Positions 9,410-18,256 of a stretch of DNA of 64,000 bases are shown in pieces. Source of the stretch: Candidatus Rhodoferax randersensis (lineage in GTDB: Bacteria > Pseudomonadota > Gammaproteobacteria > Burkholderiales > Burkholderiaceae_C); the NCBI GenBank assembly GCA_016718155.1, contig JADKEH010000004.1, forward strand, positions 1 to 64,000, in the 5' to 3' direction. Made by a program: the position numbers and the translations under genes. The first letter of the stretch is position 1. Every line of letters starts with the position of its first letter. The notes beneath the pieces are model-generated. The model saw only the letters and a program-made list of their open reading frames with translations. It did no database searches and had not been told where the DNA came from.

Positions 9410-10020
9410 TTGAGGTCCCCGCCCAAAGCGGGAGAAGCCTTGAGCACCGGCGTGGGCGGGCTCGGCGCTGGCGCGTCGGTCCGCCCCTTGGGTGTCAGCA
9501 TCGCCCGCACGCGGCCACCACTCACCCCCGGGCTGCCACGGGCAGCGCCGCCGTCTATGGTGAAGACATCGGTAGCATTGTTGTAGACGATCAGGCCACC
9601 GGTCATCTCGTCGCTCAGGGTGGCGCCACGGTAGCGGCGCAATTGGGACTGTTTGAGCAGCTTGACGGTCTCGGCGCGGCCGTCGTACTCGATGACCTCG
9701 CCTTCGCCCTCGATGAATTCATCCACACCCTCGCGCTTTTGGCGAAAAAAGGCCAGCTTGCCAGCCTCGGCGGTGACCACCGCATGCTGCGCGCCATCCG
9801 CGTCCTGGCGCACCGTCAGCACGGCGCCACGGATCACGATGGTGCCCTTGGTCAGCACCACGCGCCCACTGAAAACGCTCACCTGCTTGACGTCGTCATA
9901 ACGCAGGGCATCGGACTCCACGTTCATGGGTTTGTCGCGGTCGGCCTTCTCGGCACTCGCCCCAGCGCCCCACAGCAGGAGTGAAACGAAGAGAAATGGG
10001 GAAAGCCAGGGCAGTTTCAT
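9406..10020 (-). CDS. lptA: LPS transport periplasmic protein LptA
   Basis: 204-residue OstA/LptA-family protein that forms the periplasmic beta-jellyroll bridge for LPS. The ATG at 10020 gives a good Sec signal peptide (MKLPWLSPFLFVSLLLWGAG then ASA cleavage). The mature protein has the hallmark opening of the family, DKPMNVESDALRYDDVKQVS...GRVVLTKGTIVIRG, and the repeats continue to about residue 165. The Pro/Ala-rich tail is probably unstructured. The open frame extends upstream to 10182, but that part is antisense to the end of the GGDEF/EAL gene and lacks signal-peptide character. The usual upstream partner lptC is absent from the window. Confidence 0.93.
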   Translation of the reverse strand: MKLPWLSPFLFVSLLLWGAGASAEKADRDKPMNVESDALRYDDVKQVSVFSGRVVLTKGTIVIRGAVLTVRQDADGAQHAVVTAEAGKLAFFRQKREGVDEFIEGEGEVIEYDGRAETVKLLKQSQLRRYRGATLSDEMTGGLIVYNNATDVFTIDGGAARGSPGVSGGRVRAMLTPKGRTDAPAPSPPTPVLKASPALGGDLK

Positions 10021-10078
10021 AGAGGCACGAATCTTGCATAAATAGGGGCGATTTGATTGTAACGGCCCTGATACGCGC

Positions 10079-13000
10079 TCAGACCCCACGCACCACAAAA
10101 GCATCGAACTCGGCAATGGGCATGGGCGCGCCATAGAGGTAGCCCTGGTAGATAAAACACCCGTTGGCGGCCAGAAAGTCACACTGCGCCTCCGTCTCGA
10201 CCCCCTCGGCCACCACTGACAAGCCCAGACTATGGCCCAGCGCCACGATGGTTCGGGCGATCGCGGCGTCGTTGGGATCGGTCAACACATCGCGCACGAA
10301 GGAGCGGTCGATCTTGAGCAAATCCAAGGGCAAGCGCTTCAGATAGCTCAAGGACGAGTAGCCGGTGCCAAAGTCATCGAGCGAGAAGCCAATGCCATGG
10401 CGCTTGAGCGCGCTCATCTTCGCAATGATGTCCTCAACCCGGTGTGCCAGCACACTCTCGGTGAGTTCGAGCCGCAAGCGGCTCGGCGGCGCCCCGGTTC
10501 GCTTGAGCATTTGCAGGACCTGTTGCACAAAGTCTGGCTCGCGCAGCTCCCGCGCGCTGACGTTCACGGCCAGGGTCAAGTGCGCGGTCTCGGTCCGGTA
10601 GGCCCAGACCGCCAACTGTTCGCACGCCTCCTGCATGACCCAGCGCCCCAGCGGCAGGATCAGGCCGGTCGATTCGGCCAGGGGAATGAAATCGGCCGGC
10701 ATCACCAGGCCGCGCTGTGGCTGCAGCCAGCGCACCAGTGCCTCGGCCCCAATCACCCGGCCATCGACGCCGACCACCGGCTGATAACGCAGCGTCAATT
10801 CCTCGCCTCCGTGCAAGCCATCACGCAGGTCCGACTCGAGCGCCACCCGTCCATCCACCTCGGACTGCATGCCGGCATCGAAGAATCGCAACGTGTTGCG
10901 CCCGGCCCCCTTGGCCTGGTACATCGCCAGGTCCGCTTGCTTGAGCAGTTCGTCCACGCCATGGTCCTGCGCCCCGAACAGCGTCACGCCGATACTGGGC
11001 GAACTGCGGTGCTCACGCCCGGCCAACTGATAAGGCGCATTCAGCGCATTAAGAATTTTCTGACCCACCGCGTCGGCCTCGGCCGCGGCTTCCAGCACGT
11101 CCACATCGAGGTCTTCCAGCACCACCACGAACTCGTCTCCACCCAGTCGCGCCACGGTGTCGGCCTCGCGCACACACTCCACCAGGCGTTTGGCCACCTG
11201 TTGCAGCAGCACATCGCCCACGTCATGGCCCAAGGTGTCATTGAGGGTCTTGAAATTGTCCAGGTCGATGAACAGCAAGGCACCGCGCAAACCGTGGCGC
11301 ACGTTGATCTGAACCGCCTTCTTGAGCTGCTCGATCAGCAGCCGCCGATTCGGCAAGCCCGTCAACGCGTCATAAAAGGCCAGCCGGTGAATCTGGTCCG
11401 CGGCCTGCTTTTGCGGTGTGACATCGCGCCCGATGCCCCGGTAACCCCGAAACACGCCGTTGCTGTCGAACTTTGGCACGCCGCTGACCGACGCCCAGTG
11501 CATGCGACCGCCGGTGTCGGGCCTTCTGATCTCGAAGTCACGAAACGACTGATGCGCCTGCAAAACGGCACGGTGGCGCTGCCAGTCCGACTCACTCAAA
11601 TTGAGAGCGGGCAGCTCCCAGCGCCGCTTGCCGGCATGCTGCGAAGCGGACAGCCCGGTACTGGCCGCCACATCGCCACTGAGAATGACAAAACGAAACT
11701 CTTCGTCCTGCTCCCAATACCAGTCGGACGACAGCTCGGTCAGGGCACGGAAACGCGCTTCGCTCTCGCGCAAGGTGCTTTCGATCTGTTTGCGATGCGT
11801 GATGTCCACCACACTCACCTGAATGGCGGGCTCGCCCAGGTGGGTGATCCGGGTGCCCTGGATCTCCACGTCAACCGCCATGCCATCCAGACGCAACAGC
11901 TTCTCTTCCCGCCAAGGCATCGGATCATGCGTCGCCAGCGTATGCCCAATCCGCTCAACGACCGGCTGCAAGTAGTCGGGGTGTACCCGATCCACGATGG
12001 GCGTACCGACCAGTTGCTGCGCCGAATCGGCCCCCAGCATGCGCACAGTGGCCGGATTGGTATACACAATCAACCCGTTCTGGTGAACGGCGATGCCGAC
12101 CGGTGACCACTCCACCAGGGCACGGTACCGGCCTTCGCTTTCCTGCAACTGCGCCTGCGTCTTGCGACGTTCGGTCAGATCGGCGTTGACCCCCGACAAG
12201 CGCAGCGCCTTGCCCTGCGCGTCGCGACTGACGTGCGCGCGCGTCAGCACCGGCACGTAATGCCCCTGTTTGTGACGCAGGCGGCACTCCCATTGGCAGG
12301 TTGACGCATCGCCTTTGAGCGCGGTGCTCAAGGCGGCGTCAACATCTGGCGCATCGTCCGGGTGGCACAGGCTGGCCCACAACGTGGCCGCAGCGGGTAA
12401 CTCATCGATTTCGTAGCCCAGCATGTGCCACCAGCTCGGTGCCAGATAGACCTCGCCGCTTTGCAGGTCCCAGTCCCAGGGCGCCTCATCCATACCGCGA
12501 AGGACCAGCTCCAGACGCTCCTGCACGCGCTGTTGCGCCTGCTGCGCCTGCTGCCTGCCCGTGATGTCCACCAAAACCACCACAACCTGCTCGATCTGGC
12601 CCTGCTCACCACGAACCAGCTCGGCATTGCACAGCAACCAGAGCGGCGGCCCGTCCTGGGCGTGGCCTACGCCGATCACCATGTCGTGCAGTGCCTGCCC
12701 GCTGGCCAGCACCTGGCTGACGGGATACTCCAGCACCGGCATGGGCGAGCCGTCGCTTCGGCAGAACCGCCAGCACGGATCGCCCGCCAGCTTGCCCCGG
12801 AGCTGCTCGGCACGCAGCCCCAGCATGCCGCTGGCCTTGGGATTGGTACTCAGGACGGCGGTATCGGGGCCATGCACGACTACGCCGACAGGCAAGTTTT
12901 CAAGTGAGTCCGCAGCCTGCAACTGGCTTGCACGCGGCGCCTGCACCGATTCAGGGCGCGCGTCGACTGTGCCAACTCGCCGCTGCGCAACCGCCATCAC

Positions 13001-13189
13001 GATGGTCCACACCAGCAGCGCCACGCTGGCCAGCCATGCGGCCAGCATCAAGAGCGTCGATGCGAGCAAGTAACTCGCCAGCCCCAGCGTCGCGGGCAGC
13101 AATGCCACGATCACCAGCGGCACCAATCGGGCGCGCCTCGACAGACCGGCATGGTTGACTGGAGGGGACGCTTCGCTGGAGGACAACAT
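10079..13189 (-). CDS. Membrane-bound PAS-GGDEF-EAL cyclic-di-GMP protein
   Basis: 1036 residues from the ATG at 13189 (TTG at 13213 is an alternative giving 1044). Two hydrophobic segments near residues 22-68 anchor it in the membrane. Four PAS-like modules follow, each beginning near a SEGRYRALVEWSP-type or SLENLPVGVV-type segment. Then comes a diguanylate cyclase domain with an intact GGDEF (ARLGGDEFVVVLED) and the substrate motif DLDNFKTLNDTLGHDVGD. The last part is a phosphodiesterase domain with the EAL signature (EALVRW) and DDFGTGYSSLSYLKRLP. Both catalytic motifs look intact, so the protein could make or break c-di-GMP depending on PAS input. No RxxD I-site was identified. It sits just upstream of lptA on the same strand. 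Confidence 0.93.
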   Translation of the reverse strand: MLSSSEASPPVNHAGLSRRARLVPLVIVALLPATLGLASYLLASTLLMLAAWLASVALLVWTIVMAVAQRRVGTVDARPESVQAPRASQLQAADSLENLPVGVVVHGPDTAVLSTNPKASGMLGLRAEQLRGKLAGDPCWRFCRSDGSPMPVLEYPVSQVLASGQALHDMVIGVGHAQDGPPLWLLCNAELVRGEQGQIEQVVVVLVDITGRQQAQQAQQRVQERLELVLRGMDEAPWDWDLQSGEVYLAPSWWHMLGYEIDELPAAATLWASLCHPDDAPDVDAALSTALKGDASTCQWECRLRHKQGHYVPVLTRAHVSRDAQGKALRLSGVNADLTERRKTQAQLQESEGRYRALVEWSPVGIAVHQNGLIVYTNPATVRMLGADSAQQLVGTPIVDRVHPDYLQPVVERIGHTLATHDPMPWREEKLLRLDGMAVDVEIQGTRITHLGEPAIQVSVVDITHRKQIESTLRESEARFRALTELSSDWYWEQDEEFRFVILSGDVAASTGLSASQHAGKRRWELPALNLSESDWQRHRAVLQAHQSFRDFEIRRPDTGGRMHWASVSGVPKFDSNGVFRGYRGIGRDVTPQKQAADQIHRLAFYDALTGLPNRRLLIEQLKKAVQINVRHGLRGALLFIDLDNFKTLNDTLGHDVGDVLLQQVAKRLVECVREADTVARLGGDEFVVVLEDLDVDVLEAAAEADAVGQKILNALNAPYQLAGREHRSSPSIGVTLFGAQDHGVDELLKQADLAMYQAKGAGRNTLRFFDAGMQSEVDGRVALESDLRDGLHGGEELTLRYQPVVGVDGRVIGAEALVRWLQPQRGLVMPADFIPLAESTGLILPLGRWVMQEACEQLAVWAYRTETAHLTLAVNVSARELREPDFVQQVLQMLKRTGAPPSRLRLELTESVLAHRVEDIIAKMSALKRHGIGFSLDDFGTGYSSLSYLKRLPLDLLKIDRSFVRDVLTDPNDAAIARTIVALGHSLGLSVVAEGVETEAQCDFLAANGCFIYQGYLYGAPMPIAEFDAFVVRGV

Positions 13190-13312
13190 CGGCGCGCAGA
13201 GGTTCACCCGCAAAGTAAGGGTGCAGACATTATGCCCAGTGCCGACGCGCGCCCGAGCAGCGCCGACACCGGGGCATAGCCGGATGGCCGTCTCGACGCG
13301 GGCAAGGCCCGA

Positions 13313-13963
13313 TCAGCGTCCGCTGCGCACGCCTGCCACCAGGTACTCCGCAATCTGCAAGGCACGGTCCATGCTCTTGGCGAGCGTGCCATCGGTGTAG
13401 AAGCGCCCGGCGATGCCCAGCGCGGGTACACCCTCGACCCGGTAGGCGTTCTGCAGCTCGATCGCCTTGCGCGCCTTGGTGGCGACTGAGAAGGAGTTGT
13501 AGTGCTCCATGAACTTGGTTTTGTCGACGCCTTGCTTGGCGACCCAGTCGGCGATCAGTTCGACTCGGTCAAGCTTGAGCTTTTCGACATGAATCGCGGC
13601 AAAGACCTTGGCGTGCAGCTTGTCCAGCAGCCCCATCGCCTCCAGCACAAAGTACAAGCGCTGCTGCGGCGCAAAGTCGTCCCGGAACGCGACCGGAACG
13701 CGCCTCACCACCACATCCTTGGGGGCCCGCTTGACCCAGGCATCCAGCGTCGGCTCAAACGCATTGCAGTGCGGGCAGCTGTACCAGAAGAACTCCACCA
13801 CCTCGATCTTGCCAGTCGGTGCGTCCACCGCCGCACGCTTCTCCACCAGGTAGTAGTCGGTGCCCGCCTTGGGCGCGTCGCCCTGCGCCGAGGCCGGTGT
13901 CGACACCAACGAGCCCGCTGCCATGGTGGAAGCAAGGGTCAAAGAAAATTCACGTCGTTTCAT
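13313..13963 (-). CDS. dsbA: Periplasmic thiol:disulfide oxidoreductase DsbA
   Basis: 216 residues with a twin-Arg-like then hydrophobic signal region (MKRREFSLTLASTMAAGSLV, ASA). The thioredoxin-fold active site is CPHC (63-66), as in E. coli DsbA (CPHC), preceded by VVEFFWYS. The cis-proline loop is visible as VEGVPALGI. It oxidises cysteine pairs of exported proteins and would be re-oxidised by DsbB, which is not in this window. The ATG at 13963 is chosen because GGAG lies about 10 nt upstream; another in-frame ATG at 13978 has no such site. It lies downstream of the SPOR-domain gene on the same strand. Confidence 0.95.
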   Translation of the reverse strand: MKRREFSLTLASTMAAGSLVSTPASAQGDAPKAGTDYYLVEKRAAVDAPTGKIEVVEFFWYSCPHCNAFEPTLDAWVKRAPKDVVVRRVPVAFRDDFAPQQRLYFVLEAMGLLDKLHAKVFAAIHVEKLKLDRVELIADWVAKQGVDKTKFMEHYNSFSVATKARKAIELQNAYRVEGVPALGIAGRFYTDGTLAKSMDRALQIAEYLVAGVRSGR

Positions 13964-14036
13964 TGATAAACACTCCATTCAAGACTGGTCGGACCAAGGT
14001 CAGCACAAAAGGTTCACTTACTTGAGCAACGGCGCA

Positions 14037-14690
14037 CTAGCGTTGCACGCGGACCAGAGCTGTCTCCAGGCCGGCCGCCTCGAGCTTGTCCTTGGCTTTC
14101 TCGGCATCGTCCTTCTTGTCAAAAGGTCCGACTCGCACGCGAAACACGGCTCGCCCGGATTGCTCTCGTTCGGTCACCTTTGCATCAATGCCACTGAGCA
14201 GGAGCTTGGCGCGCTGTCCTTCAGCGTCTTCAGCCGTGCGAAACGCACCGACCTGGACAAAGAAGGCAAATGGCTCACTGGGCGCGCCCGAGGTCTTGGC
14301 CTTGGCCAAGTCGCCCAAAGGATCAGCCCCGGCAAGCGGCTTGGCGTCAACTTTGGTTGACACCACCGCCCCGGGTCCGCTGAGCGGCTTGCTGGTCAGC
14401 GGTTTCGCAATGGCGGACTCAGGCGCTGTCGGTTGGGCCACCGGTGCAACCGGGACCGACGCTGGCGGGGCGGGCTTGGCAGGGCTCTTGCCATAGAGCG
14501 GGGCGTTGGGGTCCCAGTCCTTGTTCTTTCGCGCCTCGGCCGCCTCCTGTTCGGCGGAATGGCCTTGAGCCTTGCTGACAAAGGGTACCGGCACCTTGGT
14601 TACGTAGACCGCAACCGTCAGGGCAGCCCCCATGCCAACCACTACCCCCATGATGAACCCGAGCAGGGTTCCACCGCGTTGCTGCTTCAT
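14037..14690 (-). CDS. SPOR-domain cell-envelope protein
   Basis: 217 residues: a short basic N-terminus, one membrane helix (about residues 8-30, GTLLGFIMGVVVGMGAALTV), a Pro/Ala-rich periplasmic linker and a C-terminal SPOR domain (about 137-215, beginning FAFFVQVGAFRTAEDAEG). SPOR domains bind denuded septal peptidoglycan, so a role at the division site (FtsN-like topology) is likely, but it cannot be called FtsN with certainty. The start ATG at 14690 has AGGA upstream. The order argS-SPOR-dsbA is kept. Confidence 0.9.
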   Translation of the reverse strand: MKQQRGGTLLGFIMGVVVGMGAALTVAVYVTKVPVPFVSKAQGHSAEQEAAEARKNKDWDPNAPLYGKSPAKPAPPASVPVAPVAQPTAPESAIAKPLTSKPLSGPGAVVSTKVDAKPLAGADPLGDLAKAKTSGAPSEPFAFFVQVGAFRTAEDAEGQRAKLLLSGIDAKVTEREQSGRAVFRVRVGPFDKKDDAEKAKDKLEAAGLETALVRVQR

Positions 14691-14740
14691 GCCAATCCTT
14701 TGCACCTAGTGATCTTTCCCAAATGCATGACAGCAAACCC

Positions 14741-14817
14741 GTCATTGCGAGCGCAGCGCGGCAATCCATAGTGGCGGTGCCCACAACGGTGGATTGCCGC
14801 GCTGCGCTCGCAATGAC
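14741..14817. repeat. Perfect 28-bp inverted repeat, REP-like dispersed element
   Basis: The arms 14741-14768 and 14790-14817 are exact reverse complements (GTCATTGCGAGCGCAGCGCG... and its complement) around a 21-nt loop. Related copies lie at 34786-34869 and 39498-39568, always intergenic. The sequence belongs to a type of CGTCATTGCGAG...GGCAATCC palindrome I recognise from many proteobacterial genomes. As RNA it would form a very stable hairpin and could protect or terminate transcripts. Confidence 0.85.
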
Positions 14818-14857
14818 GATGCGTTGTCATGTATTTCGAGAGTCTCCATAATTAGTT

Positions 14858-14895
14858 GGGGTCAGAGCACGTCGCTGCGCGAGTGGTCTGACCCA
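14858..14895. repeat. GGGTCAGA...TCTGACCC palindrome (RAYT/REP-like)
   Basis: GGGTCAGA (14859-14866) and TCTGACCC (14887-14894) form an 8-bp perfect stem; the 20-nt loop holds a further CAC/GTG pairing. It lies just 3' of argS. Palindromes of this GGGGTCAGA type are commonly associated with REP/RAYT elements, and the structure may also act as a transcript end for argS. Confidence 0.55.
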
Positions 14896-14908
14896 CAAAA
14901 CCTCACAT

Positions 14909-16606
14909 TTACATTTTGCTGGGTGCATCGACGCCCAGCACCGCCAAGCCATTGTGCAGCACCTGCGCCGTGGCAGCGACCAGGGCCAGACGCGCCAGTT
15001 TGACCGGCTCATCGTCCACCAGAATGCGCTCGGCATCGTAGTAGCTGTGGTAACAGGCGGCGAGCTCACGCAGGTAGAAGGTCACGTCGTGTGGGGCAAA
15101 ATCGGCGGCGGCGGCGCTCAGCATCTCGGGGTACTTGGCCAGCAACAGCATCAGCGCCAGCGCCTGCGGGCTCTGTAGCGGCGACAAGTCAACGTCGCGC
15201 AACGCCGTCCGGTCCCCACCCCAGCTCAAGAGCACCGAGCAGATGCGCGCATGGGCGTACTGCACGTAATAGACCGGGTTGTCGTTGTTCTTGGTCACCG
15301 CCAGGTCAACGTCGAAGGTGTACTCGGTATCGGGTTTGCGGCTGAGCAGGAAGAAACGCACGGCGTCCTTGCTGGTCCACTCGATCAAGTCGCGCAGCGT
15401 GACATAGCTGCCCGCGCGCTTGGAGATCTTGACCTCTTCACCTCCCTTGACCACCCGCACCATCGTGTGCAGCACGTAGTCGGGGTAGCCTTCTGGAATG
15501 CCCACACCCGCCGCCTGCAGGCCGGCCCGCACGCGGGCGATGGTGCCATGGTGGTCGGTGCCCTGGATGTTGACCACTTTCTCGAAACCGCGCTCCCATT
15601 TGCTGATGTGGTAGGCCACGTCGGGCACAAAGTAGGTGTAGCTGCCGTCGCCCTTGCGCATGACGCGGTCCTTGTCGTCGCCGTAGTCGGTGGACTTGAG
15701 CCAAAGCGCGCCGTCTTTGTCATAAGTCTTGCCGTTGGCCACCAGTTTGTTCACCGTCTGGTCCACACGACCGCTGGTGTACAGGCTGGACTCGAGGTAA
15801 TACTCGTCAAACTTCAGGTTGAAGGCCTGCAAATCCTTGTCCTGCTCGTGGCGCAGGTAGGCCACCGCAAAATTGCTGATGGACTGCAAGTCGTCCACAT
15901 CGCCGCTGGCAGTGAAGCTGCGGTCATCGGCCTGCACGGTCTTCTTGGCCAGGAAGTCGTTGGCAATGTCCTGGATGTAGTCGCCGTTGTAGAAGGCTTT
16001 GCTGGCCGGATTCTCGGGATCGGTGGGCCAGCAGTCGTCACCGGGTTTAAAACCCTTGGCGCGCAACTGCGTGCTGTTGGCCAGGGTCTGGATCTGCACA
16101 CCGGCGTCGTTGTAATAGAACTCGCGGTGCACGCCCCAGCCCTGCGTGGCGAACAGGTTGCAAATGGCATCGCCCAATGCGGCCTGGCGCCCATGGCCCA
16201 CGTGCAAAGGCCCAGTCGGGTTGGCCGAGACAAACTCCACCATCATGCTTTTGCCCGTGGACGGCTGGGAGCCAAACCGATCACCCTGGCTCAGCACCTC
16301 CCGCAGCACCTGTTGCTTGGCCTGCGGCTTGAGCTTGATATTGATGAAACCCGGCCCAGCAATGTCCACTGCGTCCACCCATTCGACAAACGCCGCGCTC
16401 GCCAGCAGGGCCGCGCGCAATTGCTCGGCCAGTTGACGCGGATTGAGTCTCAAAGGCTTGGCCATTTGCATGGCAGCCGTGGTAGCCAAGTCGCCGTGCG
16501 CGGCGACCTTGGGTGATTCAAATGCAGCCTTGGCACCGGAACCCGGGGCGAGTTGCTCCAGCGCAACGCGCAGGGCCTGGAGCAGTTCAGTTTTGACAGT
16601 CAGCAT
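14909..16606 (-). CDS. argS: Arginyl-tRNA synthetase
   Basis: 565-residue class I aminoacyl-tRNA synthetase. It has the Arg-specific N-terminal tRNA-binding domain (about 1-110), the HIGH-type motif in GPLHVGHGRQAALGD, the editing-free catalytic core, and the C-terminal all-alpha anticodon-binding domain ending in LGVDAPSKM. The degenerate KMSKS position is VKISKRAG. The length matches the family (about 560-580). The ATG at 16606 is used. It is a single-copy essential housekeeping gene and a good phylogenetic marker for placing the window. Confidence 0.97.
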   Translation of the reverse strand: MLTVKTELLQALRVALEQLAPGSGAKAAFESPKVAAHGDLATTAAMQMAKPLRLNPRQLAEQLRAALLASAAFVEWVDAVDIAGPGFINIKLKPQAKQQVLREVLSQGDRFGSQPSTGKSMMVEFVSANPTGPLHVGHGRQAALGDAICNLFATQGWGVHREFYYNDAGVQIQTLANSTQLRAKGFKPGDDCWPTDPENPASKAFYNGDYIQDIANDFLAKKTVQADDRSFTASGDVDDLQSISNFAVAYLRHEQDKDLQAFNLKFDEYYLESSLYTSGRVDQTVNKLVANGKTYDKDGALWLKSTDYGDDKDRVMRKGDGSYTYFVPDVAYHISKWERGFEKVVNIQGTDHHGTIARVRAGLQAAGVGIPEGYPDYVLHTMVRVVKGGEEVKISKRAGSYVTLRDLIEWTSKDAVRFFLLSRKPDTEYTFDVDLAVTKNNDNPVYYVQYAHARICSVLLSWGGDRTALRDVDLSPLQSPQALALMLLLAKYPEMLSAAAADFAPHDVTFYLRELAACYHSYYDAERILVDDEPVKLARLALVAATAQVLHNGLAVLGVDAPSKM

Positions 16607-16761
16607 GACGGGATTTTACGGGTCAAGTCTCGTTGCGACGGCTCTGCGCTGCGGGCCGCCGCGTCATTGCCATGTCATCGCGATTGCCAGGTGAGCCGTT
16701 ATGTGTTGGAATTCCGCCCGGGATTCCCTCTGTAAACACCTCTCATTCTGAAAGACTGACC

Positions 16762-17076
16762 ATGAAGAAACTCCTGACGCTACTGGCCCTGGGCCTGACA
16801 CTTGGTTTGGGCAGCGCCCATGCCGCCGACGATGCGGGATGCGCCGCCAAGTCGGCCGAAAAGAAGCTTGCCGGCGCGGCCAAGGCCAGTTTTGAGAAGA
16901 AGTGCATGGCTGACGCAGCCGGCGCCGCAGCGCCCTCGGCCAGCCCCGCCTGCGAGAAGTCCGCTGCCGACAAGAAGCTGGCCGGCGCAGCCAAGAAAAG
17001 CCATATCAAGAAGTGCATGGCCGATGCGAGCGGCGCCGCCAAGCCCGCAGCCAGCGCATCGGCCCCCAAGACATAA
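16762..17076 (+). CDS. psiF: PsiF-repeat exported protein
   Basis: 104 residues with a clear signal peptide (MKKLLTLLALGLTLGLGSAHA) and two tandem PsiF repeats, each of the form C-x-KSA-x-KKLAGAAK-x-S-x-KKCMADA (about 29-54 and 65-89). The repeats carry paired cysteines that probably make disulfides in the periplasm. E. coli PsiF is induced by phosphate starvation, but its function is unknown. A clean Pho box is not visible here; the nearest look-alike (16730-16746, CTGTAAACACCTCTCAT) is weak and badly spaced. Other ATGs upstream in the same frame lack a signal peptide. A terminator-like hairpin follows at 17134. Confidence 0.82.
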   Translation: MKKLLTLLALGLTLGLGSAHAADDAGCAAKSAEKKLAGAAKASFEKKCMADAAGAAAPSASPACEKSAADKKLAGAAKKSHIKKCMADASGAAKPAASASAPKT

Positions 17077-17133
17077 GCACTGCCCGATTGCGCCCTGGGG
17101 TGCACTCTCGCGCCCCAGCGCAGTGGATACGCC

Positions 17134-17165
17134 TCGCCAACCACGTTGTGCGGGGCGATTTTTTT
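17134..17165 (+). terminator. Probable intrinsic terminator after psiF
   Basis: TCGCC...GGCGA (5 bp) with an inner CAC/GTG pairing is followed at once by a run of seven T (17159-17165). It is 57 bp after the psiF stop and before the convergent LysR gene. The stem has a small internal loop, so strength is uncertain. Confidence 0.55.
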
Positions 17166-17230
17166 AGCACGGCGCAGCCCGGGCCGCGGGCTGCTGGTCT
17201 GACGTCGGCAGGTGAACCGCGAAGCCACCC

Positions 17231-18151
17231 TCACTGCGCGCGCCAGAAGCCCGGCTGTGCGTAGTGGTGCTTCAGGAAATCAATCCAAAGTCGCAGCCGC
17301 AAGGGTAGGTGCTTGCGCTGCGGAAAAACCGCGTAGATGCCATTGGACGGCGCGGCAAAATCCTCCAGCACGGCCACCAGTTGACCGGCCGTAATTTCGG
17401 CCTCCACCTCCCAGGTGCTGCGCCAGGCGATGCCGTAGCCGGCCAGACACCAGTCGTGCAGCACCTGGCCGTCCGAGCAGTCCAGTGGACCACCGGGTCT
17501 TAAGTGCAGCAGCTCGGTGGTGCCGTCCTTGGGTACCCGAAACGCCCAGCCCCGAGTCTGCGAGGCGTCACTGGATAGCGTCAGGCAGTCGAATCTGGAC
17601 AAGTCGCCGGGATGCACCGGCGTGCCGTGCTGGCGCAGGTACTTGGGTGATGCCACGCACAGGCGCCGGTTGTCGGCCAGGCGCACGCTCACCAGCGACG
17701 AGTCCGGCATATCACCCACACGCACCGCGCAGTCCAGGCCTTCACCGGCCAGGTCCACCACCCGGTCGCTGAGGTTCAGGGAGATGGTGACCTCGCCATG
17801 CAACTCTCGAAACCGCGGCACCAGCGGAGCCACGTGGCGCCGCCCAAAGCCGGCCGGTGCCGTGATGCGCAAATGGCCGCTGGCCTTGACACCGCCCGCC
17901 GAGACGCTGGCCTCGGCGTTGGCGAAATCGGCCAGCAGACGCTGACAGTCTTCCAGGAAGGCGCTGCCCTCGTGCGTGAGGGAAATGCGCCGCGTGGTGC
18001 GCACCAGCAGCTTGACCCCAAGGCGCGCCTCCAGCGCATCGAGCCGACGCCCCATGATGGCGGGCGCCACGCCTTCGGCCTGGGCCGCCGCGGTCAGACT
18101 GCCGCGCGTGACCACCGAGACAAAGGATTCCATTTGCTTGAGCTTGTCCAT
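17231..18151 (-). CDS. LysR-family transcriptional regulator
   Basis: 306 residues from the ATG at 18151. The N-terminal winged helix-turn-helix (MESFVSVVTRGSLTAAAQAEGVAPAIMGRRLDALE) is followed by a substrate-binding domain with the CrgA-like features GHLRITAPAGFGRRHVAPLVPRF and the C-terminal KHLPLRLRLWIDFL. It stands divergent to the M14 peptidase gene (105-bp gap), which is the most likely candidate target under the usual LysR arrangement; a repressor or activator role cannot be told. No effector can be inferred. Confidence 0.9.
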   Translation of the reverse strand: MDKLKQMESFVSVVTRGSLTAAAQAEGVAPAIMGRRLDALEARLGVKLLVRTTRRISLTHEGSAFLEDCQRLLADFANAEASVSAGGVKASGHLRITAPAGFGRRHVAPLVPRFRELHGEVTISLNLSDRVVDLAGEGLDCAVRVGDMPDSSLVSVRLADNRRLCVASPKYLRQHGTPVHPGDLSRFDCLTLSSDASQTRGWAFRVPKDGTTELLHLRPGGPLDCSDGQVLHDWCLAGYGIAWRSTWEVEAEITAGQLVAVLEDFAAPSNGIYAVFPQRKHLPLRLRLWIDFLKHHYAQPGFWRAQ

Positions 18152-18256
18152 CGCACCCAATTACACACCGGAAAGTGTTGAACGAGTCCGAATCCGCTCC
18201 AATTGCCTCAGTCTCAAACAGCAATTGGCGAAGTTCGCAGCGCCTAGAATCGAGCC

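Noticed and set aside
10232..12106. 624-residue open frame on the plus strand
   Set aside because: It is fully antisense to the PAS-GGDEF-EAL gene, His/Gln/Arg-rich, has no domain or ribosome-binding site, and is a product of high-GC codon use.
15251..16516. 421-residue open frame opposite argS
   Set aside because: It is antisense to an unmistakable arginyl-tRNA synthetase and has no recognisable features.
16730..16746. Possible Pho box before psiF
   Set aside because: CTGTAAA and CTCTCAT half-sites are degenerate, spaced 10 rather than 11 bp and only 15 bp from the ATG.
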